Shown: in pieces, positions 58,701 through 64,000 of the stretch
Numbering within the stretch: position 1 is the first letter of the stretch
Layout of the letters: the number at the start of each line of letters is the position of its first letter
Source of the DNA: Turritopsis dohrnii
Taxonomy: Eukaryota > Cnidaria > Hydrozoa > Anthoathecata > Oceaniidae
Direction of reading: 5' to 3'
DNA length: 64,000 nucleotides
Assembly: GCA_027922465.2 (NCBI GenBank)
Contig: BQMF02000065.1
Span: forward strand, 992,001 to 1,056,000
The notes under the pieces: generated by a model
The model's input: only the letters and a program-made list of their open reading frames with translations
The model's database searches: none
What the model was told of the DNA's origin: nothing
Translations under genes and position numbers: made by a program

Positions 58701-60931
58701 ATTGAATTTTTCTTGCAACTTTTCCAAGACATCTCAGCTCAGGGTGCTCTTAACTTTCAGGAGTAATAATTACTGTCAGCCTCAGGTTGCTCTTAGCTGG
58801 TTCTTGTTTTGTGTATTCTTGTAAAATTGTTCTTATTAAAAAAATCATGTGGCCTTATGTTTATTGCTTTTATTCTTTATTTGGACTTTTAGGAAAAGTG
58901 AACTTTGTGAAATAAACAGTTTTTACAAATTCGAAACATTCCAGCAAAGTGCCTAAAGTTGAATACTTTCCAGAAAATTGAACAAATAAAATGAAAAACA
59001 AGAAATAGTAACAGCTTCTATGTTGTGTCAGTATCTACTTAATGTGTCCAGTTATTTCTTAAAATGTTATTTTCATTTGCTCACTTCTTGGGTATTAGCC
59101 AACATCTGAGTGTAAAAGCCGGTGAATGGATTTTGTTGTGACGATATGTTAGGCAAGCCGTGCATGTTGAAGACATTTTGTAAAGTCTGTTCAAAAAATA
59201 TGTGCACTAATTTCAGTTACCATGTGGAAACCAGATTTAGCAAATTACATAAATTCCCTTGAGCCTGGTTTTTATATAAAAGCTGAAATCAGTGCATATA
59301 ATTTATGAACAGACTTTAGTTGAGGTGGTTGTTGTGGAAAATGGGAATGTGAAATTTTCCTTAAATTTTGCGACAAAATTTCCATGGAATTACATAGGCT
59401 TTTACTTAAGGTTACCATTGACTCACTGATTTGTGTAATGGAGTAAGCAAAATTTTCACTGTTTCAGCTAGATTGTGGCGGAATTCTTCATATCCATTCA
59501 ACAATTGACCACGCTTTTTTCCATGTGTCTTCTTTTGTCATCTATAAGCTTTGGAGCTACATACTTACGTTTGCATTTGCTGTCTCCTCCATGACATCAG
59601 TATCAGAGCTATCAACCTTTCAAAGTTTCATTATCAGTATTATCATCATAAACTTCGTCATCATCAAACTCGGATAATTTTGATCATCAGAAACACTGAA
59701 ATACCAAATGATGAGGTTTAGTTGTTGCACAGCCTCCCCAAATAGCAAAAAGTTTTTCATAATGTTCGAAAACTATTTTACCACTGTCTGAACATGACCC
59801 TGATATCACAGCTTTAGAACACGACTGTCTCGTTTCTTTGATTTCTTCTGTGTTCTACTTTTCCCACGTTCTAACAAGCCAGTTTCCTTCTTACATTCCT
59901 TTTTAATCTGCAACTGTTCCTCTTTTGACAAATCATTAAAATTTTCTGGAAGAACAGCAGCTACCACAGCCACAAAGTTTCATCCTGGTAGATTTTAGCC
60001 ATTCCTTCCCTCACGTTTGAATATTGTGAAGATTTATTAGGGTTTAAATCAAAGATTTTAAATTCCATTAGCGTTTTGTATTCAGATATAGAAGAAATAA
60101 GATCTTCTATCATTTTTTCTGTCCATTTGAAGTTTTTTCTCTTGCTTAATTCGAATTTTGACGCATACGCATTTGTCTAAAATTTAGGGCTGGTGTGTTC
60201 ATATGAAAAATTTGAGAAAAGGTGAGATCTCGGTCAAATGAAACGAGATCTCACTTAAGTTCTAAAAATAATGACATACCTAAAAATACTCAATAACAAG
60301 TCATTGACTAGACCAGTCTGTTACGGTGCACCCACGTACACAGCCAGCGGGAATCGGTTTTACTGACAACAGAAACAATATATACTCCGAAGAAGATACA
60401 AAAGAAAATACCTAAAAATGAAAACTAAAATTATACAGACACAAATATACTTGCTAAAGAACTTAGTCCACAACAATACATACACGCGAAATGAACAACA
60501 ACGAATGGTTAACAAAACTTTAAAATAAAGTCATAGGTTACAATACATAAAAACGCGAGAAAATTCACAAGAAAACAAAAATGACATTAAGCATAAATTT
60601 ACACACACCCACACACATGCAGGAGAACCTTGTGTTCCTTACTGAACACAGTCCTGTTCAAAGGAGATGGTCATCTGTCAAGCATTTCAGTATTACACAA
60701 CCTATTTTATTTCGTACACCGTAGCTGGAGTAAGTTTCAACATTTAGCACTGTATATGGAAACAATTTGTTAAGGTATTTTAATTTTGAATTTGTTCACC
60801 TTTTGTCTTTTCAGCACAAACATCAACAGATCGACGTAGATTTAAATGAAGTGCTAGAGACAAAGGTGACAAAGGATGTCGAAGAGGAAGAAGTCGAGCC
60901 CTCCCCGGCAAAGAATCATAACTTGGAATAG
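37648..60931 (+). CDS. Class B (secretin/adhesion-like) 7TM receptor gene, multi-exon
   Basis: This is a gene-level entry; exons follow. The product is predicted as a plasma-membrane G-protein-coupled receptor. Its ectodomain has four CxxCxC (VWC-like) modules, a Cys-rich module, an LDLa module and an HRM-like segment. Seven TM segments with class B signatures (HKNLMAMFLL, FSWMALEG, GLPFVI, GSLWILKGP, LVPLLGSTFVVGLF) and an acidic cytoplasmic tail follow. Exon boundaries were chosen so that splice sites, phases and family motifs agree. All joins from the signal peptide to the LDLa and HRM modules are phase 1. Unresolved: the join from 43623 (phase 0) to 48148 (phase 2) needs another exon; no GPS/GAIN cleavage motif was found; extra exons may lie between 52986 and 60815. 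The long introns host many transposons. Confidence 0.85.
38350..38943 (+). CDS. Receptor exon 2: three VWC-like cysteine modules
   Basis: The acceptor TTATTAAAG with phase 1 gives G-CQLQVGLKSTT... This was chosen over the CAG 13 bp downstream because it keeps phase and supplies the first Cys. Three modules follow with the motif CxxCxC: CYFCTC...VTC, CMFCKC...TKC, and HCSC...FCY, each with further CxxC pairs (CSDC, CFKC, CNLC, CVVC, CRNC). This resembles chordin/VWC modules, which typically bind ligands such as TGF-beta family proteins (family knowledge). The donor AAG|GTACAT is phase 1. Confidence 0.8.
39336..39530 (+). CDS. Receptor exon 3: fourth VWC-like module
   Basis: Flanked by TGCATTTTAG and G|GTGAGT, phase 1 on both sides. 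It opens G-CTFQRIHFDHGDF and contains CLQCACFFNQIAC, the same CxxCxC spacing as in exon 2, then DDIYCHGSEDC. Confidence 0.82.
40317..40468 (+). CDS. Receptor exon 4: Cys-rich module
   Basis: The acceptor TTATTTTAAG and donor G|GTAAAT are phase 1-1. It encodes VCSQAVELRCPASPISWRKN, then DCYFSCYKGKL and MPWCQKLITITNCPKCPG. Eight Cys in about 50 residues; the family is not identified. Confidence 0.75.
40560..40694 (+). CDS. Receptor exon 5: LDL-receptor class A module
   Basis: It encodes VFQCKSGEYIWKDRICDTIM followed by DCEDGSDEQNC, with the calcium-binding D...DCEDGSDE signature. Cys 2, 4, 5 and 6 are present. Position 1 (LQLYNS) and position 3 (GEYI, normally GxCI) lack Cys; these two normally pair. 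Phase 1-1 (TTTTAG / T|GTAAGC). Confidence 0.9.
40780..40890 (+). CDS. Receptor exon 6: HRM-like segment, first half
   Basis: The acceptor CTTTTCCAG and donor ACAG|GTACTG are phase 1-1. It encodes FYCRMAMSENIKWNLERTAV, then FTFRCENIPNTTWTG, resembling the W...T..G/N...C part of hormone-receptor (HRM) domains. Confidence 0.72.
41176..41420 (+). mobile_element. tRNA-derived SINE, copy 3 (intronic, A box lost)
   Basis: It begins at the B-box region (GACCCGTATTCGAGTCTAGT) and continues through the full body to GTTACTTAC. It sits in receptor intron 6, sense orientation. Confidence 0.88.
41716..41822 (+). CDS. Receptor exon 7: HRM-like segment, second half
   Basis: It encodes LVSNKCSRDGWNFARFLDEE, then LCNCTDREASDQLLK. 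The NKC..DGW pattern is the R.C...G.W core of HRM domains. The donor is A|GTAAAG at 41823 (phase 0); an alternative donor lies 6 bp later. Confidence 0.75.
43238..43408 (+). CDS. Receptor exon 8: juxtamembrane ectodomain
   Basis: Flanked by GATGCTTTTAG and GTT|GTACGT, phase 0-0, 57 codons. It encodes a helical-looking segment, TYERSKLNQTLLGMFANHLE..., with N-glycosylation sites (NQT, NAS). It could be the start of a GAIN-like region, but no cleavage site is seen. Confidence 0.65.
43576..43623 (+). CDS. Receptor exon 9: small ectodomain exon
   Basis: 48 bp between an ACTCATTAG acceptor and ACT|GTAAGT, phase 0-0. It encodes SAHALLTKTDCDNNRT. Supported by strong splice sites and phase only. Confidence 0.5.
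43677..43935 (+). repeat. Dispersed repeat, copy 2 (intronic)
   Basis: The same family as 34815-35085, in the same orientation, about 8.9 kb away. Slightly shorter, with extra indels. Confidence 0.8.
44227..46195. mobile_element. Foldback element, about 2 kb, 7-bp target duplication, GCGCATGCGC repeats
   Basis: The ends GTTACACCGTCAAATGTAGT (44227) and its complement (to 46195) are flanked by 7-bp direct repeats AGTTGTT (44220-44226, 46196-46202). Each arm has an outer layer of short repeats (AATGTAGTAACTCCGTC type) and an inner layer of repeats of about 124 bp containing GAGCCATAATTAGGC, CTTCACCAGGTAACTTTTCA, TCAGGTGGC and the palindrome GCGCATGCGC. The palindrome occurs at 44511, 44627, 44751 (left) and 45644, 45769, 45893, 46017 (right). 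The roughly 0.8-kb centre has no recognisable transposase. It lies in a receptor intron. Confidence 0.92.
46801..48029. mobile_element. Mariner-like TIR element, 1.2 kb, TA-flanked
   Basis: The ends CAGCGTGTCCAGGAGAAAGT (left) and the complement of CAGTGTGTCCACGAGAAAGT (right) are flanked by TA at 46799-46800 and 48030-48031. A CAGTGTGTCC start with a TA target is typical of Tc1/mariner-type elements. No DDE transposase frame survives, so it is non-autonomous. Located in a receptor intron. Confidence 0.85.
48148..48256 (+). CDS. Receptor exon 10: juxtamembrane ectodomain
   Basis: Acceptor TTACCATAG (phase 2), donor GCT|GTGAGT (phase 0). It encodes TVKWYIALRKFKRISTAFFT, then IQQLVNTNELEEIYNA. 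It is preceded by an unresolved gap, because exon 9 ends in phase 0. Confidence 0.5.
48943..48993 (+). CDS. Receptor exon 11: short linker
   Basis: 51 bp, phase 0-0, CCAATAG / ATG|GTATGA. It encodes ASQREGSELPGNSSKRM with one NSS sequon. Supported by phase and splice sites only. Confidence 0.45.
49077..49207 (+). CDS. Receptor exon 12: TM1
   Basis: Acceptor GAAATTTAG, donor AA|GTAAGT (phase 2). It encodes NPLKGTAETFEVYHHRIIVN, then VEHFVSCFSIICLLLGLISF, one clear membrane helix ending QVLK. Helix 1 of class B receptors. Confidence 0.85.
49462..49579 (+). CDS. Receptor exon 13: TM2
   Basis: It encodes IKNTRKIIMHKNLMAMFLLT, then TVIERIPNWIVPNM. The HKNLMA.FLL pattern is the conserved TM2 of class B. 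I place the donor at AGG|GTAACA (49580), because the frame continuing beyond it would not meet TM3. The resulting 98-bp intron matches its neighbours in size. Confidence 0.85.
49678..49831 (+). CDS. Receptor exon 14: TM3
   Basis: The acceptor GCGTTTAG gives KWCITIAILSYYGSLATFSW and MALEGITIAVTLVQVF. It has the conserved TM3 Cys and the class B signature W-M-x-L-E-G. The donor G|GTAAGA is phase 1. Confidence 0.92.
49913..49979 (+). CDS. Receptor exon 15: TM4
   Basis: It encodes GLPFVITLIAVGIKWKSFEE, matching the G-x-GLP start of class B TM4. The donor CCAAA|GTATAT lies within 49978-49981, phase 2. Confidence 0.88.
50084..50144 (+). CDS. Receptor exon 16: ECL2 and start of TM5
   Basis: The acceptor TCTTCTAG, after a 104-bp intron, gives NCLSLNGSLWILKGPLALFL. 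The Cys and the W-x-x-KGP motif are typical of class B extracellular loop 2. The donor ACG|GTAAGG is phase 0. Confidence 0.88.
50893..51335 (+). repeat. GC-rich repeat family, copy A (intronic)
   Basis: The head is ACTAGCAGCCAAGGCGGCGT, then CGCTCGCCGCCCACGTTCAG. The tail is GACAGACGGAGAATCGGCTA followed by TTAATATATAG, with a second partial tail to 51335. Copy B follows directly, and a longer copy lies at 62581-63567. Family unassigned; it could be a Penelope-like or other retroelement end, but that is a guess. Confidence 0.75.
51336..51655 (+). repeat. GC-rich repeat family, copy B (3' truncated)
   Basis: It starts ACTAGCCGCCAAGGCGGAGT and follows copy A's order (TCAGCCTGCGTTG, CGATCAAAAATTTTGATGAC) until about 51655, where similarity stops before the tail. 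Confidence 0.75.
51656..52389. other. Intronic, no supported feature
   Basis: The rest of the 2.2-kb receptor intron. Nothing recognised. Confidence 0.5.
52390..52478 (+). CDS. Receptor exon 17: TM5
   Basis: The acceptor TTCACCTAG gives INAVLLFVILSLLVKALKKS, continuing the KGP...FLT of the previous exon into one TM5 helix with a basic intracellular end. The donor GG|GTATGA is phase 2. Confidence 0.88.
52745..52868 (+). CDS. Receptor exon 18: TM6 and ECL3
   Basis: It encodes LSVKAFLSLVPLLGSTFVVG, then LFVEYEPVYLGYIYVICSGL. The PLLG.T...G pattern is the conserved TM6 of class B receptors, followed by the start of TM7. The donor ACG|GTATGA is phase 0. Confidence 0.92.
52945..52986 (+). CDS. 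Receptor exon 19: TM7 end
   Basis: 42 bp between CTAATTTAG and AAG|GTAATA, encoding CFLLLMFHCLFDPK, the end of TM7. The family's usual QG at the top of this helix is not seen (SGLT-C instead). Phase 0-0. Confidence 0.85.
52987..53981. other. Intronic, no supported feature
   Basis: The first part of a last intron of up to 7.8 kb. No further TM or tail exon recognised; A-rich runs occur near 53940-53970. Confidence 0.5.
53982..54497. mobile_element. TA-CCGTATTTCCTC family MITE, copy A
   Basis: It starts after TA with CCGTATTTCCTCTAACAAAT. Repeated (AT)AAACGCCGC(C/T) motifs occur in both arms (GCGGCGTTTATT near 54050; AATAAACGCCGCC near 54423). The right end is degraded. A minus-strand frame at 53979-54359 contains LCENVLEERKSL...KNVKEY..., similar to copy C. 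Confidence 0.75.
54694..54888 (+). mobile_element. tRNA-derived SINE, copy 4 (3' truncated)
   Basis: The head GATGGTGTAGCAGTTAGTAC and body are present (CCCATTAGGAGCCATCGAC), with an internal deletion. The sequence diverges after GGTAAGTCAACTACTAG, so the usual tail is missing. Confidence 0.85.
55276..55939. mobile_element. Inverted-repeat element with GACTCCCC motifs
   Basis: The left end GAAAATTTGAACTCCCCTTA and right end TAAGGGGAGTCATTAATTTC are inverted. GACTCCC/GGGAGTC copies are scattered at 55303, 55340, 55431, 55448, 55847, 55870, 55897 and 55922. No transposase recognised. Confidence 0.65.
55964..56481 (+). pseudogene. PIF/Harbinger transposase fragment
   Basis: Two overlapping plus-strand frames read as one protein with a frameshift near 56230. 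The first part contains FLLDKKSFLELVSLLNPHIS and ALEANKKVAITLYYLKDCG, typical of the Harbinger N-terminal region. The second gives TTSVIMEVCTAIIKY, LHFPKTTQEM and FGMIEAFGCIDGTHIPIICP, where IDGTHIPI holds the first catalytic Asp. It ends at a stop within SSHDYCG, where intact family members continue to the second Asp and the Glu. A dead, truncated copy in the receptor's last intron. Confidence 0.9.
56656..57045. mobile_element. TA-CCGTATTTCCTC family MITE, copy B
   Basis: Ends CCATATTTCCTCTAATAAAC and ...TATTAGAGGAAATACGG are inverted. Four to five AATAAACGCC(G/A)CCCTCTATT repeats lie in the left arm and two in the right. 390 bp, non-coding. Confidence 0.85.
57046..58050. other. Intronic, no supported feature
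   Basis: AT-rich sequence. A short (ATTA)n run lies near 57706-57721. Nothing recognised. Confidence 0.5.
58051..58559. mobile_element. TA-CCGTATTTCCTC family MITE, copy C
   Basis: Ends CCGTATTTCCTCTAATAAAC and GTTTATTCGAGGAAATACGG are inverted. Repeated GGCGTTTATTAGA motifs in both arms. TA on the left; the right flank is CA. The centre keeps a broken coding-like stretch shared with copy A (LCENVL.E...KNVKE). Confidence 0.85.
58560..59805. other. Intronic, no supported feature
   Basis: No recognisable exon or repeat, apart from Ser/Asp-rich minus-strand sequence near 59620-59690 that may continue the frame of the next entry. Confidence 0.5.
59806..60176 (-). pseudogene. Harbinger-type Myb/SANT-like protein, frameshifted
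   Basis: The minus-strand frame from 60176 reads ...SKFELSKRKNFKWTEKMIED, then LISSISEYKTLMEFKIF and SQYSNVREGMAKIYQDE, and stops at 59961. This is the Myb/SANT-like trihelix fold encoded by Harbinger elements, whose partner protein helps carry the transposase to the nucleus and DNA (family knowledge). After a frameshift it continues VAAVLPENFNDLSKEEQLQI and ends in a basic tail, KKSKKRDSRVLKL, with a stop at 59806. It probably belonged with the Harbinger fragment at 55964. A splice-acceptor-like AATTTTAG precedes the frame. Confidence 0.65.
60222..60254. repeat. Perfect 11-bp hairpin
   Basis: GTGAGATCTCG and CGAGATCTCAC separated by 11 bp. It could be the end of the Harbinger-type element or an unrelated hairpin. 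Confidence 0.7.
60815..60931 (+). CDS. Receptor last exon: acidic C-terminal tail
   Basis: A strong acceptor TTGTCTTTTCAG (60803-60814) opens HKHQQIDVDLNEVLETKVTK, then DVEEEEVEPSPAKNHNLE and a stop at 60929-60931. Phase 0 joins directly to exon 19 (FDPK). A soluble, acidic tail suits a receptor C-terminus. The link to the 7TM exons rests on strand, phase and position across up to 7.8 kb, so intermediate exons may be missing, or this may be the end of another gene. Confidence 0.55.
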   Translation, partial: HKHQQIDVDLNEVLETKVTKDVEEEEVEPSPAKNHNLE

Positions 60932-61070
60932 CACCATGAGTTTATAGGAAAACTGCATTCTTTGTGAGTTCAGTTTTGATTTAAATTTATGGTGCCAATT
61001 TTCGTTATATTCTTTTTAATATACTGTTTAGCCTCTTAGTTCAATTTTGTACTCCGTTTTGCTTGCGTGA

Positions 61071-61076
61071 AATAAA
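61071..61076 (+). promoter_or_regulatory. PolyA signal AATAAA
   Basis: A canonical hexamer 140 bp after the stop of the acidic-tail exon. It supports that exon as the 3' end of a gene. Confidence 0.6.
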
Positions 61077-61099
61077 TTTGCTTTTGAAAATGAGAATGC

Positions 61100-62580
61100 T
61101 AGTATAGTCCTCGTGCAACGAAAGGAACGTGTAATCGTACAGTTTGTTTGGTATATTTTTAGACGTTTAATATAATAATGCAGTTAATATAATACTGTAA
61201 TTATTTTATTATGTATTTGCTGTGTTAATCTCAAATAAACTATTGTATTCAGCTTCTATTCTTATCCACCTTCAGTTAAAATTTTTAATGTGGGCTAATT
61301 TTGGTGTTCGGGGTTCAAAGTAGCTAACTGGAAATGAACGTTGATCTCCTAGCCGCCCCCCATTTTCGGGAAGCATTTGTCCGTAAATCGAGCTATTCCG
61401 AGAAAAATTGGGGAATCGGAATTCTTATTAAAATCCACAAGGTTGAGCCGTACCTATAAAATAATGCTGCGTCAAAAAGGTAATTCGAAAACGTTATTGC
61501 ATGTTTTTTTCATAGTTGACAGTTTTTCGAAGTTCTTTGATTTTTTCAATCAATTGTGTAAAACGCAAAGAGTCGAAAATAACCGTGATGGAACATCATT
61601 CACCTAGTAAAGGTAGTAAATATACTAATTTTGGACAGTATTAGATCCATTTCATTTAGTTGTTTTAGGTGCATAAAATATTAAATATTTATAGCATCGT
61701 TCATATTCAAATAACCTTTTGATATCTTTTTGGGTTGAGGAGCTATACTTTCATGAAAATTATATAAAAAAACTAGTAACCGGGTAACCTTTTTTTAACA
61801 GTTTTAATCAATGTGAGCTAAACCGCAGAGAAAGGATTAGTAAAATAAACTAAAAGAATCAAACATCAAAGAATCAAGAATCAAAAGTTGAGGAGTAGTT
61901 GAGGAGCTATACTTTCATGAAAATTATGTAAAAAACAGAGAATACAAGAACACCAACTTTCACGAATAGAACTTGCATCGTTTTCGCAAAATGATTTCGT
62001 TTGCATTTGGTCGTTTCCAAATTCTCAAATAATTGTATCAGCAACCTAACTTCAACAATTGATAGACTGTGTTACAATGTACAAACCCAAAGAACGCAAA
62101 TAGCAGTCTATCATTTCAAGAACGTATTAAAAACTAAAAACAGGCAATGTAATATTTCAAGGGTCCATATACTCTTGGATATACATGTTTCCATTTTCTA
62201 TCTTGTCTGTTGTTTTTATTATAATCATTCATTCGAGTTAATACTCTACAACCTGAACTAAAAAGCAAAGAAAAATTGATTTTATCGCTTTTTTTTGTTT
62301 AAAACCTTATGGTAAAAAATAATTGGATTCTTACAAACCAACAGTGCATATATTTATTTATTTGATATTAATTTCGATTTTATTAAATCATCTTCAGCTC
62401 TAAAATACATTTCAAAAAATGTTGAAAGTCAATACTATTTACATTGTTATACACTTGACTTTATTATTGTTTTTAGAGAACAAATAAACAGAAAAAATAT
62501 TTTGTAATGTATAATAAAGAGTATTTTTCCTGGGAAGGTGTACTATGCTCACAGGAAAATGAATTGATTAATATATATAT
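61100..62580. other. Intergenic, one short direct repeat
   Basis: No gene recognised. A 37-bp direct repeat beginning GTTGAGGAGCTATACTTTCA lies at 61734-61770 and 61898-61935. Confidence 0.5.
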
Positions 62581-63567
62581 ACTAGCCGCCAAGGCGGCGT
62601 CGCTCGCCGCCCATGTTCAGCTTGCGTTGTATCACCACCTGCTCAAAATCATTGCACTTAAAACCAGCGATAAAACTTCCTTTGCTGCTGGCTTTATCGC
62701 TTAATAAAGCTCGTTTGCACGTGAAGAGAAATACGTTCCTGGTGTTTCAAATCTTGCATGTTCTTAACTCAGCCGTTCATTGTCGCGGTCGCATTTAAAA
62801 TGTTAGTAGACTTTCTTGCTTTACACAATGCATTCCGAACGTGAACTTCACGTGGTTTTTATTTACGATTTTAAACCAATCAAATATCAGTTTAACAATA
62901 CACTCAAAACTTTTCAACTTATTATTAGCTTTTGTTTTACGCGCTCTAACATGGGTGCTGTCAGAAGTAGGTGAAAAAATGGTTTTTCTTCTTAAAAAGA
63001 TCACACGGGAGGAGAAAAAGATGCACGTGCTAAATGAATGAATTGAATAGAAAACGTTCGATCAGATTAAAATAGATTAAAAGAAATCGATTAAAAGAAA
63101 TTAAGACAACTATTAAGACAAAAGCAAAAAAAAATATTTTGTTTCATGATTCTCTTTTTTTATCGGTTTTTAAATATTTTGATTGCTCGAAAAAAAGTTC
63201 ACCCGTCTCAGACAGTCACGAAAGCGTTAGGATACACTGACAAACCGAACATGCTGCCACGTTCTGCCACTGCTGCTTTTTGTCCAAAATGTTTAATCAG
63301 TTAGTTTCTTTGTATTTAGTTGATGTATTGTTTTCAAAGCCAAGTCAACGGTGGTCCTTGGAATATAAAACTAACAATAATAATAAAAACAAAACGTTAT
63401 CTCTATTGGTTCACCAGCCAAAAAAAGTCACGTTCGATTGGGGTTGCAGTGTATTTGTTTCGAACTCACATCGCACACAAAAAAAGAAATAATTTCGCTC
63501 ACAACTCAATCTACCATTTTGCGTGACAGACAAACAGACAGACAGAGAATCGGCTATTAATATATAG
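62581..63567 (+). repeat. GC-rich repeat family, copy C (longest)
   Basis: The head ACTAGCCGCCAAGGCGGCGT and tail GACAGACAGAGAATCGGCTA, then TTAATATATAG, match copies A and B. The interior (about 0.9 kb) differs from copy A, which may be internally deleted. (AT)n flanks the head. No intact protein frame is visible. Confidence 0.75.
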
Positions 63568-64000
63568 ATTCTATAATGAAACTTGTTACAGAAATTAAAT
63601 AATAAATGTTAATGTTTATAAACATTACTTCACTTGGTAAGTCATTTATATAAAAGTTGATTTGTTGTACGTTGTTATTGCTAGCAACTAAAGTAATGCC
63701 GAAGTGTATATATTTGACAATGTTGAGGCGTATATATTTCTTTTCCTCAGTAAAAAGAAAGAGGGAAACTAAGTTGTGCTTTTCCATGATTCGAAAGGCA
63801 ATGTCTCATAAATTACATTTCAATCTACAGAAAGTACCCAATGCTTTGTTTATTTATTAGATACAGTGTTAGTTAAAAATTCTAAAAAATTCATTTTATG
63901 TAATCAAATTTATGAATTCACTCAAATCAACACAATGATTTTCCTTTCATTGTTTGTGTTACTAAGATCTGATCCTAGAGGTTTTTGTAAACAATTTGTC
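63568..64000. other. No recognisable feature
   Basis: AT-rich terminal sequence; nothing supported. Confidence 0.5.

Overview
The window is AT-rich nuclear DNA from an animal. Coding sequence sits in short exons (about 40-600 bp) with GT...AG introns and AATAAA signals. The two best genes are metazoan types: a class B 7TM receptor with extracellular modules and a beta-1,4-galactosyltransferase. Nothing fixes the species. Base composition, intron style and repeat load would suit a cnidarian or another invertebrate, but that is inference. I saw no CRISPR array, operon, rRNA gene or free-standing tRNA gene.

From 1 to about 26.3 kb is a transposon graveyard without a convincing host gene. It holds a 1.5-kb TIR element (302-1791), an inverted-repeat element split by a tRNA-derived SINE (5427-6138), a decayed transposase element with subterminal motifs (6334-8188), a TA-flanked element (8220-11914) carrying a nested MULE with a perfect 9-bp target duplication (9921-11671), and a foldback element (12838-15262). 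These are followed by a BEL/Pao integrase remnant with its 3' LTR, a LINE RT fragment, two short MITEs with perfect 23-bp TIRs, a hAT remnant containing a 30-C homopolymer, and a TA-flanked TIR element (25479-26253).

From about 28.0 to 34.3 kb lies a plus-strand beta-1,4-galactosyltransferase gene. Three phase-compatible exons and a polyA signal are visible; the 5' end is unsettled. Its large last intron holds, on the opposite strand, a single exon encoding a Kv (Shaw-like) T1 tetramerisation domain. Upstream of that domain a 48-bp coding minisatellite shifts frame between units.

From 37.65 to about 61.1 kb lies a plus-strand multi-exon gene for a class B (secretin/adhesion) receptor. I assembled it from splice sites, phases and homology: signal peptide, four VWC-like CxxCxC modules, a Cys-rich module, an LDL-receptor class A module lacking one disulfide pair, an HRM-like segment, seven TM segments and an acidic tail. 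One stretch (43.6-48.1 kb) lacks the exon needed to join phases, and I found no GPS motif. Its introns are full of insertions: a SINE, a 2-kb foldback element with about 124-bp repeats centred on GCGCATGCGC, a mariner-like element, a GC-rich repeat family, three TA-flanked MITEs of one family, a Harbinger transposase fragment and a Harbinger-type Myb/SANT ORF. The last 3 kb hold one more copy of the GC-rich repeat family and no recognisable gene.
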